Origin: Hortaea werneckii
Lineage: Eukaryota > Ascomycota > Dothideomycetes > Mycosphaerellales > Teratosphaeriaceae
Assembly (NCBI GenBank): GCA_037044905.1
Contig: JBAOKB010000144.1
Span: forward strand, 186,001 to 250,000
Reading direction: 5' to 3'
Length of the DNA stretch: 64,000 bases
Below are positions 1 to 9,852 of the stretch, piece after piece. Position 1 is the stretch's first letter; each line of letters opens with the position of its first letter. A program made the translations under genes and the position numbers. The notes below the pieces were generated by a model. The model ran no database searches, was not told the origin of the DNA, and was given only the letters and a program-made list of their open reading frames with translations.

Positions 1-853
1 TCTGTACCACTTTACAGCATCTCCTCACCTCATCTTGGTGGCAGATTGGTACGACCAATTCTTGACTTCGTTCGATGAGCCTTCGCTGTGGAACATGTAC
101 CCTGATGACGCGCCGGCTACCAGCTTCCCATGAAGACAGACAGTCCAGACTTGCATCCACAAAGGGCTTTGAGAGATTGTAGGACCCTTACAGTAATGAT
201 GGGCCGGCTGGAGGCTTTTCATCCAAGCGGACGGTCCAAACACGCATCCACAGTGGGCTTTGAGCGACTGATTGAGGCTTTACCATACCAAGGGACGACT
301 TGCTGCAAAAGTGAGAATATGACTGCCGACGGTTGCCAGAGAAAATCGTGTTAGAGGTTTTTCCTTGGTGCTATGAGTTCGCGGGAGTACTGTAATTTTA
401 GAGCGTCGTTTCCAATATTTACATACAGCTTTGTGATAGCAAATGAGATCAGATGAATGCAGTTAAGCGTCTCACAGTCTGATGACTGCTGGCCTGGCAC
501 ACAGCCCGATGTAGTTAGCTTTTGGAGAATCAGTCAAGATGAGAATGTGAATGATATCAGTAATGTAAGCTTTCGTTTTCCACAATAGATTGAAGAGCTT
601 GGAGGAGCGTCTATGACAGAAGGATGTCATAGTTGAGTTGTCTTGGGAAACAAATCAGGTTCCGTGTCGTCCAGCTTTTCTTGCCCGGGCGAGCTAGGCC
701 TATGTCACCCAGTCAACCCAGTGGTCAGACGGTGCCGGATGAATAGAGATCCAGAGCCGAAAGCCGCTAGCGCCCGCTCAAGCGCACGTGGATATATACA
801 AATTTGATAGCCTTTCGTCCCGCCTTCCAGGTGTCTCAGACATCTTAGGACTC
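1..853. other. Intergenic, no gene supported
   Basis: No reading frame here looks like a protein. The only structure seen is a diverged direct repeat near the left end, listed separately. The last 100 bases are the upstream flank of the tRNA gene. Confidence 0.5.
141..271. repeat. Diverged 40-bp direct repeat (two copies)
   Basis: Copies at 141-180 and 232-271 agree at roughly three quarters of positions. Both contain the shared blocks GCATCCACA and GGGCTTTGAG. They lie 91 bp apart. This is probably an old local duplication, with no function assigned. Confidence 0.5.
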
Positions 854-943
854 GACCGTTTGGCTCAATGGTAGAGCGTCCGCCTCCTACGCCATGATTA
901 CGTTACCAGCGGAAGGCTGTGGGTTCGAGTCCCATGATGGTCG
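854..943 (+). tRNA. tRNA-Arg (anticodon CCT) with an 18-nt intron
   Basis: The gene folds as a complete cloverleaf. Acceptor stem 854-860 pairs with 936-942 and 943 is the discriminator base. The D arm is GCTC/GAGC (863-866 and 874-877). The anticodon stem is TCCGC/GCGGA (879-883 and 909-913). The T arm has the GTGGG/CCCAT stem and TTCGAGT loop (921-935 region). The anticodon at 886-888 is CCT, preceded by T33 and followed by A37, so it reads AGG codons (Arg). Bases 890-907 are an intron at the canonical position between nucleotides 37 and 38. CCA is not encoded, as expected for a nuclear gene. Its 3' half recurs in inverted orientation about 0.9 kb downstream. Confidence 0.88.
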
Positions 944-1806
944 TCAAAAGAAATCGAAAGTCAATTTTTTGTGATTTTTTTCGAATTTTTTGCATTATTT
1001 TTGTTCATTTGCCCGCCTCCCACTGGTAATCTGGGCCACGCGAAGGGCATGATGAGCGGCCTCGATAGCCTGGAAACGATCGCAACGACGGACAGGTCCC
1101 CGGTGCACTACATTAAGCTCTCTCTGTGAGTGATACTTCGAAAAGATCGACATTTTGCATACATCCCGCATGTCACACCAGGTGCGGTGCCTACATATCG
1201 ACCTTCCGTTGACCCGATCAAGTCATTGTACATCCGATTACGCTCCTCCAGCTTGCTTGGTGCTATCAATTAAGCTTGCCAATCCCTTGCTTCAAGAGCC
1301 CTATGGTCACGCTTGTGTTGCACAGTCCCACTTGTTGAAACTATCGTTGCTCCGGACTCCGACTTGGGATACAATTCAACTGTGCATCAATCATCATCGA
1401 ATATTGAACGATTCCATCGAATGGCTTAGCTCCATCCTTTGAACGACCTTAGCGCAAACTTTTATAGGTGATCGTCGTTGTCGACCCTACAATCCTATCA
1501 TTGGATAACTACATAATAAATATCTAGTATTGCCTTCGGCACAGCTGTTGACTCTCTTGTCGACCAGCGTTCCATTATTGCACACTGGTCAACTATGGGC
1601 GACATACATATTGACTGTCGATACACTGTTGGTTGACTGACGTCGGTGTTGCACGGCTATTTCCGCGGCGAGGTCTCGGGCCGTCCCGTGTGAGCGTCGG
1701 ACAGGGTTGTCTAGGGTTGCTCAGGGTTAGAGAAGTGTATGGTCGGCAATATATGTATGTGTGCTTTTGACTCTATTACGAACGTATCACTTCCAAAACT
1801 TGGCTA

Positions 1807-1846
1807 TCGATTTCTTTTGACGACCATCATGGGACTCGAACCCACA
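1807..1846 (-). repeat. Inverted copy of the tRNA-Arg 3' half plus its downstream flank
   Basis: The minus strand of this stretch is identical over 40 of 40 bases to 918-957, which covers the T arm, the 3' acceptor strand and 14 bases beyond the mature tRNA end. No D arm or anticodon arm is found upstream, so it is a fragment and not a second gene. Because it extends past the mature 3' end, it was copied from DNA or a precursor, not from mature tRNA. Confidence 0.85.
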
Positions 1847-1870
1847 TATAGAGATTTTGCGAGATCGGCC

Positions 1871-1891
1871 GCCTGTGCCAAGGGCACAGGC
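1871..1891. repeat. Perfect hairpin, 9-bp arms, 3-nt loop
   Basis: GCCTGTGCC (1871-1879) and GGCACAGGC (1883-1891) are exact inverted repeats around AAG. The hairpin lies 25 bp from the inverted tRNA fragment. It could be a rearrangement scar, since on the minus strand it sits between a stretch resembling the tRNA intron end and the duplicated T arm. Its function is unknown. Confidence 0.7.
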
Positions 1892-2177
1892 TGGTACGTT
1901 GTCACTCATTGAAGATCGACAGAACGCTATAGACACAAGCGCAAAGCAACAGTAGATCAGTGCAAGCCATTGGGCGAGTCGTCTGTATTTGCCGTAGCCA
2001 GCTTCTGAATGACTAGCTCCAATGCGGGCCAGAACGTAGACGGTTGAACGGATGGTCGGACACAGGATAGCATGATCAGGCGGTATAAGAAAAGTTTGTG
2101 TCACCCACCAGATGCTTCTGTCTTCAGTCTGCCGCACCGAACCACACCGCTGTTAGAATTCGTCACCTACAGTCAAC

Positions 2178-2937
2178 ATGCACTTCCTCTCCCTCTTTGC
2201 TTTCGCGGCAACATCCACAGCCGCCGCCCTGCCGGATGGATCCCACGATCTAGTGGAGAGAGCATCGGCATGTACTCGTGCCAGCGCGGCAACGCTCGCC
2301 GCAGCGAAGTCAGCGTTCACCTCTGCTGGCCTGGTCCCAGATCTGGTCCCTCAATTCAACCCCGACGTGGCCCTGAAGGCCAGTTGGAATGGCAAACAAG
2401 TCCAGCTTGGCAACACCTTTAACACCCTTCGTAAGCCCACCTCGTTGCCACCCGTGTCTTCCCTGCTAACGGATGCCAGAAACCTTGACTGAACCGCAGG
2501 TCAGCTTCACTGCTGAGCCGGGTCAAGACCCTGCGAACACGAAGTATACCTACTTCCTCGTCGACCCTGATGCACCGGGACCGGAGGCACCGATTCTTGC
2601 AGACTTCTTGCACCTCATTGTCTCGGACGCTCAGCCTTCATGCATTGCCGACCAAAAGCGCAAGACCATTGCGTCTTACATGCCGCTCACGCCGCTGTCT
2701 GTCTCCCCACACAGGTACACTTTCCTGGTCTACCGCCAACCGCCCAACTACACGCCACCGCCTGGTCTCATGTACCTACCGGGTGTCAGGAACAACTTCG
2801 ACCTGAACGGCTACGTCGAGAAGGCTGGCTTGATCGGGCCGCTTGGAGGGAACTTCATGAGGCAAGGTCTGGCGCAAGATGTTTGCGCAATTACACCCAA
2901 CTGCACGCAGGATGGCACTGGGTATCCAAGCTCATAA
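2178..2937 (+). CDS. Secreted phosphatidylethanolamine-binding (PEBP)-like protein
   Basis: Two exons, 2178-2430 and 2480-2937, with a 49-nt intron (GTAAGC donor, GCTAAC branch, CAG acceptor), give a protein of 236 residues. The N-terminus is a typical signal peptide: MHFLSLFAFAA followed by small residues up to about residue 17. The PEBP fold is marked by the ligand-site motif DPDAPG near residue 118, then HLIV and the HRYTFLVY strand. PEBP family members bind phospholipid head groups or act as protease or kinase modulators; secreted fungal members have no agreed function. Three sequons (NYT, NCT and similar) and cysteines at the C-terminus fit secretion. The open frame of exon 2 starts inside the intron, so a single-ORF call would miss the secretion signal. 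Confidence 0.85.
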
Positions 2938-3747
2938 GGCACCGCAGCATATCGGTCGCGCAGGAGCAAATGGCAGGCGAACCTGAAATTATTTCTATTA
3001 GACAAATCTCTAGTCAGACAAGATATTGCCAATGCCATGAAATGGATGTCTATCTTTCCAGTACAGGCATGCCAATGTTTAGTAGCAGAGTATTCAAATC
3101 CTTCGAAGTACTATCCCATCTTACTAGCATGTGATGTGCAGCGTGTCACCTGTAGATCAGACGTGATGATAGACAGGCAACCTCCCGCAAAGAATTGGAG
3201 ACATGGTTCGTCGCTTAATGCCTCTCGTCACCGTGTATTGCGTGGGACTGAGATGCGCAACGCAAGCAGATAAAGCTTCAGCGTGGGACAGTCAGCCGGG
3301 CGGCGTGCTTGTTTTTGCCCCTCCACCTCATCGTCTCTCCACTTCCCGGGCTGTATGATGAACTTCCTCCAATCACAACCGTAACAATGGCTACGTTTCA
3401 GAGCACTACTGTATTGTGCCCACTTGTGCCGGCTGTATCTCCATCGCGTCGCACTCCCAGACGGCAGTTCGCGAGCCCAACAGCCTCTGGTGGAGCTTAG
3501 CAACGTACGCCTTTGGCTTCTGGCAAGCCCGAAGTCTTTACGCCCTGCATTCCGTGAACCAGTCACATGAAAGTGAAGGATCGGGTAGCTGGAGAGTGAA
3601 AGACATATGAAGATCACGCTACCCTGAGGCGCAAACAATTGCCGGTTTGTCTCGCACCCTTCCAACATGCATCAGCGCGATCAAACCTCAGACTTGCCTA
3701 ACGGTACCTTCCCAGTCCCATCCTTTCCCACCTCCCACAAAGAAACC
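2938..3747. other. Intergenic between PEBP and GAL7 genes
   Basis: No protein gene is supported. This stretch holds the 3' untranslated region of the PEBP gene and the promoter of the uridylyltransferase gene. Confidence 0.5.
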
Positions 3748-5013
3748 ATGCCGGACGCGATCCTCGACGACATATCACATCGACGGTACAATGCACTGAG
3801 GGGCAGCTGGGTCCTCGTATCACCGCACAGGACGAAGAGGCCGTGGCAGGGCCAACAAGAGGCGGCAAGTAAGATTGAGCTTCCAGAATATGACCCATCT
3901 GTATGTACGAGTGTAAGAGCAGTATGGCACGGACAGGTGATTGATAAAGAGAGTAGTGCTACCTATGTCCCGGTAATAAGAGAGCCCAAGGCGACGTCAA
4001 CCCCAAGTACGATAGCACATTCGTTTTCGTGAACGACTATTCCGCAGTAAAGGAGCAACAAGCGGAATACAACCCACCAAACCAAGACGGCTCGTTGGCA
4101 TCAAGGCTTCTGAAGGCAGAAAGCACAACCGGCAAATGCTATGTTATCACGTTCTCGCCCAGTCACAATGTTACGTTGGCAGACATGCCTCCAGCGAGCA
4201 TATTGCCTGTCATAGATACGTGGACCAAACTATACACCTCACACCTGGACCCGCAATCGCCGCTGTCAAGAACGTCAAAACCAACCACACTGCCACCATC
4301 GGCGCCAAACGGCAACATTGTCGAACAGCCGAGCCAACAGTACCGCTACATGCAAATCTTCGAGAACAAGGGCCAGGCCATGGGCTGTTCGAATCCCCAT
4401 CCGCACGGCCAAGTTTGGACGACTACATCACTTCCAGAGGAGCCAAGCTTGGAGCTGGAGAACCTACAAAAGTACCACCGCGAACAGGGAGGCGCCCATC
4501 TGCTGGAGGACTACGCAAAGCTAGAAAGCGAGAAAGGAGAGCGAACCGTCTTCGAGAACAGCAGCTTCTGGGCTGGGTGTCCGTGGTGGGCGACTTGGCC
4601 GTTTGAGATCATGGTCGTTGCCAAACAGCACAAGCGCGCTCTCGTAGACTTTGATCAGCAGAACAGGGACGATCTTGCTGAGGTTGTGTCGGAGATCACG
4701 AGAATTTACGACAATCTCTTCGAGACCAGCTTTCCCTACAGTAAGTTACGCCGATTGTAAATAATCCTGTCCATATGCTAACGTTTCATCAGGCATGGGT
4801 ATTCACCAAGCTCCACTGACTGGTACCGACGAAGAAATCGAAGCCAGCCACTTCCACATGCACTTCTACCCACCACTGCTGCGCAGCGCAACGGTCAGGA
4901 AGTTCCTCGTAGGATACGAGATGATGGCTGAGCCCCAGCGAGACATTACTCCAGAGCAAGCTGCACAGCGCCTCCGTGGCTGCAATGGCGAGCTTTACAG
5001 AAAGAAGCTCTAA
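3748..5013 (+). CDS. GAL7: Galactose-1-phosphate uridylyltransferase
   Basis: Exons 3748-3900, 3957-4740 and 4793-5013 (introns of 56 and 52 nt) encode about 385 residues, the normal length for this enzyme. It swaps UMP between UDP-glucose and galactose-1-phosphate in the cytosolic Leloir pathway. The N-terminal motif RGSWVLVSPHR is present. The first splice restores the zinc-site motif CYLCPGN, whose first codon is the first codon of exon 2. The active-site motif SNPHPHGQVW, with the nucleophilic His, is in exon 2, and the second zinc-site region is HFHMHFYPP in exon 3. The start at 3748 is the ATG giving the usual short N-terminus; an in-frame ATG at 3667 would add 27 unconserved residues. 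No galactokinase or epimerase gene is adjacent, so there is no GAL cluster here. Confidence 0.95.
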
Positions 5014-5397
5014 TGCGCAGCTGTCCTACTTTTGCTTGTTTGAGCGGTATTATGCATACGGCGTGGCGTTAGTGAATACAACCATCCGGGACTGCAAGAA
5101 GCCCGAGTAGATAGGACGAAAGGCGTAGAATGGCTGTTCGTAATTCAATGCTGTCAAGAGAAGAATGCGTTGACCTCATGTCACCAAACTTGCCCCACTT
5201 TCCCAACCCGATGTCCATCGTTCCTTCCTCCGCTGCACGGCCAGCCGTCCTGCAAAAAGCTACACACGCGACCTTGACAGAAACCTCCGACGTCTTCGCT
5301 ACGACACTCTCGACGCGTATCATTCTGAAACGACAAAGCACCCGATCACATTGCGTTTCACAAGCAATTACCACAATTGCCTTCAAAGCACGACTCC
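5014..5397. other. Intergenic
   Basis: Nothing beyond the 3' end of GAL7 and the upstream region of the next gene is seen. Open frames here have no recognisable protein features. Confidence 0.5.
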
Positions 5398-6195
5398 ATG
5401 CCAACAACCTCAATGGCTTCGGATCCGCGTAACGTCCATTTCCGGTTCCTCGAACTTCCACGAGAGCTTCGCGACTGCATATACGACCTTCTCTATCAGA
5501 AACCGCGCTCTGAATTGCTTGAGAAGCCTTACGGGTATCAAGTCATTGCCTTCCCTTGGTCTTATCGTTGGTGGGTAGAAGCGGGCTTGATGCAGTGTTG
5601 TCGCCAGATACGCGCTGAATGCCTCAGTCACTTGTTCCAAGGTGTCCATCTCGACCTTTGTCTGGACGGGGGAATGGGCTTACAATCGCTGAAATTCATT
5701 GTTCCCGCCATTTTGCCTGGTTTGCGTGCTATTAATATCAACAGCTGGCGTACTCATAATCGGAAGAAATGCGATGCATGGTCTGGGAGCTGGTGTGAAA
5801 GTAGCATCAACATTGGCATAAGTACTGATCTCGAACCATTCACGTACAACAACGGTGGCTGCGATTGTCTCTGCCCAGATTACGAAGACTCATTTGAGCA
5901 AGCCGAGAGCCTTGTGCGAGGTTTGGAGACAAAGCTTGGGAAGCGACAACTTACGCCTTCCAAATTACGGCAACTGCTCAAGATCTTAACGAGGCCATGG
6001 AATTTCAACTCGGGCCGGACATATTTGAACAATCAAAATCTCTGGGACGAATACCTTCGGGTCCGCCGTCTGGAGCGCCTAGGAAAATCGAAGCGACTGA
6101 TTGCACGTCACAAAGAAAAGATGTTGATCGCATTGCGAGGTGTCCATGCAGGTATTCAACTAAGCGATGCACCTTCATCCTCTGATCCATCCTGA
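5398..6195 (+). CDS. Uncharacterised fungal protein with a 2EXR/F-box-like N-terminus
   Basis: This is an intronless frame of about 265 residues. The ATG could be 5398 or 5413. Near the start it has FRFLELPRELRDCIYDLL, the LPxELRxxIYxxL pattern common at the start of large fungal families annotated as 2EXR or F-box-like, usually thought to mediate protein interactions. The rest is basic and has no catalytic motif I recognise. A CxCLCP cluster lies in the middle. The last 40 bases overlap the 3' end of the gene on the opposite strand, and both frames look genuine. Confidence 0.6.
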   Translation: MPTTSMASDPRNVHFRFLELPRELRDCIYDLLYQKPRSELLEKPYGYQVIAFPWSYRWWVEAGLMQCCRQIRAECLSHLFQGVHLDLCLDGGMGLQSLKFIVPAILPGLRAININSWRTHNRKKCDAWSGSWCESSINIGISTDLEPFTYNNGGCDCLCPDYEDSFEQAESLVRGLETKLGKRQLTPSKLRQLLKILTRPWNFNSGRTYLNNQNLWDEYLRVRRLERLGKSKRLIARHKEKMLIALRGVHAGIQLSDAPSSSDPS

Positions 6196-6899
6196 TCATC
6201 CTCCAGAAAATCTAGCCAGCTAAAAGGCGGCGCCCTCGCTTTCGACGTCGTCTTCCGCCCTTTAATCGCCACATCCTTCCAGCCAATCGATGAGCAAGAC
6301 AGCGTGCCTTCAAAACTTCTACAGTCATTACCGGAGAACACAACATATCCTCTGTTCTTCTCGACCTTCACCTGACCGGGAGCGAGGGTGACTTCGCCTT
6401 GCCACGCAAGAAAGAATTTCGGGTTGCGGAATGAATTCTTCTGAAAAGCCTCCACTCGCTCATTATGTAGTCTGTCCTGTTTCTCGAGTTCCAGCTCACT
6501 GTCTGCGTCTTCATCGTCCTCGTCTCCAGTGTCTTCCGGTTCATCTCCCGAATCGTCGTCTGAGCTGTCGGGTTCGTCGCCAGCAGCCTCAACGTCATCG
6601 ATCACATTAGAAAGCTGCTTGCGGCTCCCTGCCAACAGCACAGCAGCTTTGAACCTGTCAGGCAGAACCATGCTGCCAATTATGCCTCCAGGCGTATCCG
6701 TAAGCTCGTGTATCTCCAATATCAACTTGCCACCGAGGCGTTCCAGAGCGCTTCCGGATAGCTCATAGGAGCCGAGTGCAGAGTTGGGGTTAAAGACATC
6801 CTCGCCTTTACTTTTGCCCTTGCCCCTGCTACTCTTTTTGCCGCGACCATGCGGTATGTGTTTGCTGTTCAGCGCCGTGTCTTGCCAATCATCAGCCAT
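6156..6899 (-). CDS. Uncharacterised protein with an acidic linker
   Basis: A single exon of 247 residues starts at the ATG at 6899. It has a basic N-terminus (RGKKSSRGKGKSKGE), a first folded segment (about residues 40-95), a strongly acidic linker rich in D, E and S (about 105-140), then a second segment with FLAWQGEV, GYVVFSGNDC and GWKDV blocks. This two-part strand-rich layout around an acidic linker resembles conserved fungal nuclear proteins, but I cannot name the family. The 3' end overlaps the convergent plus-strand gene by 40 bp. The ATG is 226 bp from the divergent Yip1-family gene, so the two may share a promoter. Confidence 0.7.
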   Translation of the reverse strand: MADDWQDTALNSKHIPHGRGKKSSRGKGKSKGEDVFNPNSALGSYELSGSALERLGGKLILEIHELTDTPGGIIGSMVLPDRFKAAVLLAGSRKQLSNVIDDVEAAGDEPDSSDDDSGDEPEDTGDEDDEDADSELELEKQDRLHNERVEAFQKNSFRNPKFFLAWQGEVTLAPGQVKVEKNRGYVVFSGNDCRSFEGTLSCSSIGWKDVAIKGRKTTSKARAPPFSWLDFLEDDQDGSEDEGASLS

Positions 6900-7125
6900 G
6901 TTTGAGGATGGAGTGGCGATTGGAGCTTGGATTCACATGCAAGGCCAAGGGTACGCTACCAGCCGAATAGGGCAGGTGTAGCGACAGGGATTGGAGCTTG
7001 AAACGCGTCAAGTTCAGGCAGCTTCGTGTTGGTCGCAACTTGGACCATTGACACTCTGTATTTCACGATACTCATACTGCGACCGCCATTCAACCAAGTG
7101 TTCTCTGCCAGCGTGATTACATTCA

Positions 7126-8226
7126 ATGGCCGCCATGATGCCTTCCGGAAGTAGTCCGAGCAACCAGACCGCGAACCCCTACGAGCACTACGATGCGCCC
7201 TCTGTCGAGGACGACCTGATAGATCCTGATGATGGTACGCCCCCTGCAACCTCAAAACAGCCTGTCTCTACCACTAACACGTCCAAGCCACTCTTGACGA
7301 ACTCGAAGACCCGGCAAACACCACCTCCACCTCCGACCGAGCCCCCTTAACAGGCAACATCGGTTCCGGCCAAGCTCAGCAGAACAACCGCTCCGCGAAC
7401 CAAGCAGGCAACTACCTGACCTCTGCCATACCCGGCGAAGACCGCAGAGCGCCTATGAACACGATCGACGAGTCCGTGTGGGACACCCTGCGACGCGATC
7501 TACTGGCCGTCTGGGAAAAGATGCGACAGGTGCTCTGGCCTAAATACCTGCTCGGCGGCATGTTGAGCGAAGGGGGCGGGATGGGAAGCGTGAGGGAGCT
7601 GGGAAGCGTGCAGGGCATGCGGAACCTTGTAGGCCGGTGGCCAGATGCCGAGACGGTACTGCAAGGTGGCATGAGCGAGGGGCTGAGGGATTGGGATCTT
7701 TGGTATGTTTTTGAACGTTGGATGGTCGACGATACCGTTGTGAACATTACTGACATGCTTTTCTCAGGGGTCCACTGCTCTTCTGTTTGATTCTCTCGAC
7801 CCTCTTGTCCCTAACTGCCCAGACGGCACAGCGCTCCTACGTCTTCAGCGGCGTTTTTGCGACTATTTGGATTGCAGAGGCTGCTGTCACCCTGCAGATC
7901 AAGCTGCTTGGTGGAAACATGTACGTTCGCGAGCTCCTTCAGAGATTGCCAGGTCTTTCACTAACGTGTGGTATAGTTCCTTCTTCCAATCCGTCTGCAT
8001 CATCGGCTACACCCTCTTCCCGCTTTGCATAGCTTCCCTGCTATCCGCTATCGGCATCCCTATGATCGTCCGGATACCTGTGTACATCGTCCTGGGGCTA
8101 TGGAGCTTGGCAGCAGGTGTCAGCATTCTGGGTGGCAGTGGAGTAGTGAAGGGCAGGGTGGCGCTGGCGGTTTACCCGCTTTTCATCTTTTACGTCGGGT
8201 TGGACTGTCTCTGCCTTATTTCATAG
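7126..8226 (+). CDS. YIP4: Yip1-domain Golgi membrane protein, YIP4/YIPF6 type
   Basis: Four exons, 7126-7234, 7288-7702, 7768-7920 and 7977-8226 (introns 53, 65 and 56 nt), join into a 308-residue protein. The N-terminal 130 residues are polar. The DTLRRDL, WPKYL and RDWDLWGPLLF segments match the YIPF6/Yip4 branch of the family. After RDWDLW come five hydrophobic segments typical of Yip1 proteins. These proteins bind Rab GTPases and act in ER-Golgi membrane traffic. Each splice keeps the frame. The only long continuous frames are fragments, so ORF calling would break this gene into three. Confidence 0.88.
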
Positions 8227-8473
8227 CTGATCTAGCACCTTCTGTACTCATAGTCACTGCTGATTGAGCGTTCTAGCTAGCTGTCGCCTCGGTGATCGAA
8301 TGTACTATTCAATGACTAACAAGGCATGTGTTAAACGAAGTGGCATGTGAGAGTCTGCTTGAACAGACTGATGGCACAGTGTGAACTGAAATTGAACGAT
8401 TAGTCGTTCCAGATCAAGAACCCCAACGCGACCTACTTCGCCAAAGTCCGCAGCAACAACCACTTGGCCAATT

Positions 8474-9312
8474 ATGAAGAGCATGGCTTGCGCCTTCGTC
8501 CTTCGGCCTGCCATTACACTGCCTTCCTTAGACGGTACAGGCCACTATGTGCTCACGCTAGTCACTGGTTGTAAAGTCGAGAAAGGCAGCGGAGGCTTGG
8601 AGCATGTAATCGAAGGTAAAGGATTCGCCGAATTACTTGGGTACACCAGTGGACATGAACACAATTCGTATTACGACAAAAATATGTCTAAGATATGTCA
8701 GGGACGGCAGGCGACACGGGGTCGAGAGAGAAGCGCGAAGAAGCGCAAGCGAAGGAAGATATTCTTTAAGCTCTTCATGCCATGGTATGTGACAGGGACC
8801 GAGGAACGGGAGGAAGAAATGCTGACAGAGACAGTCCACCTGCCTTCAAAAGCTCGTGTGCCGATGCCTTTGTTCCGAGCCTCAAAAGCAGCTACGGCAA
8901 GCAACCGCCCAATGTCCTCTACAACGCTCAGCAAACGCCCGTGCGGTTTGCGCAGCTCACTCGATTTGCAAACCATGAACCCTGCATTGTCCATATGGTT
9001 GTACTGGATGCAGTGCCAAGCGATGCGATTGGTGGCAACACTTTGCCTCCGAGGATTCAATGGTCCGATTCGAAGTCGCTGCAAGCAAGACTAGGTTGGG
9101 ATTCTGGCTCGCCGTTGCCGCGCCGTGTAGAGAAGGGAAGAGCTATGCGTGCCTCGATGCCGCCTCGATATGACGGCGAGCCTCTGCGTTGTAGTACCAG
9201 CAACTCAAGAGTATCTCTTCGAGACGAGAAGTTCCGAAAGCGAGATGGAGGGCTTCTCAAGGCCGATGGGAAAAGGAGAGCACGGGAGATGTTGGGGCAA
9301 CGGGGATCATAG
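8474..9312 (+). CDS. Uncharacterised basic protein, two exons
   Basis: The likely structure is exon 1 ending at 8784 and exon 2 at 8835-9312, joined across a 50-nt intron (GTATGT donor, GCTGAC branch, CAG acceptor). Exon 1 may begin at the ATG at 8474 or at a later ATG around 8684, which opens a very basic stretch rich in K and R (RSAKKRKRRKIFFKL). Exon 2 is about 158 residues of polar sequence with RFANHEPCIVHMVVLDAVP in the middle and a charged C-terminus. No known domain is recognised. The call rests on the good intron signals and on both exons keeping one frame. Confidence 0.5.
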
Positions 9313-9852
9313 ATGATCTCAGCACTTTCTAACACCTCGTCGGCAGGGTGTAGGCAGAGAAAATCCGCCGAGCTCAAAGGCCAGAATGGAGGACACTGAG
9401 GATGCTAAGACACATGGGCCAACAAGAGAGTACAAGAGGCACCATCTTGTCGCTGTTCAGTTGATCGTGGTCAGCATGAACGTGTGGATCACGGATGTCA
9501 TATCCGGTTGTGCTTGAACAAGATTGATTACATTAGGCTCATACAGTTTGTTGCGATACATTCCAAATCTAGTCCTATATATCTCAGTGTTCATCTTCTC
9601 AGGTATCTCATTTGTTCACATCAGAGTTCCGCGAAAGGAAGGAACGCTATCATACTGCCATCCCGGACTTACATTAGGACGTCTAGCGGATTTAGCGGCG
9701 AAGCTCAATCATTCGGCTGTCGGAAACGACCCGCAACGTCGCTAGCGCAAGCACGTTGATGGACAGCGCGCGGCCAGGTACATACGCGACTGCGAACTCG
9801 CGGGTTGAACATGTAGACGCTGTATACCCGGCAAGAAGACCAGCAATTCATC
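9313..9852. other. Intergenic upstream of MCD4
   Basis: No gene is supported. The stretch holds the 3' end of the preceding gene and the MCD4 promoter. Confidence 0.5.

Larger units (their letters stand above)
944..2177. other. Intergenic between tRNA-Arg and the PEBP gene
   Basis: The bases just after the tRNA are T-rich, which fits RNA polymerase III termination. No convincing protein gene is present. The tract at 1440-1600 is TA-rich. The inverted tRNA fragment (1807-1846) and a perfect 9-bp-arm hairpin (1871-1891) lie in the upstream region of the PEBP gene. Confidence 0.5.

Noticed and set aside
1787..1920. A second complete tRNA gene on the minus strand
   Set aside because: Only the T arm and 3' acceptor strand are present; no matching 5' acceptor strand, D arm or anticodon arm could be folded upstream.
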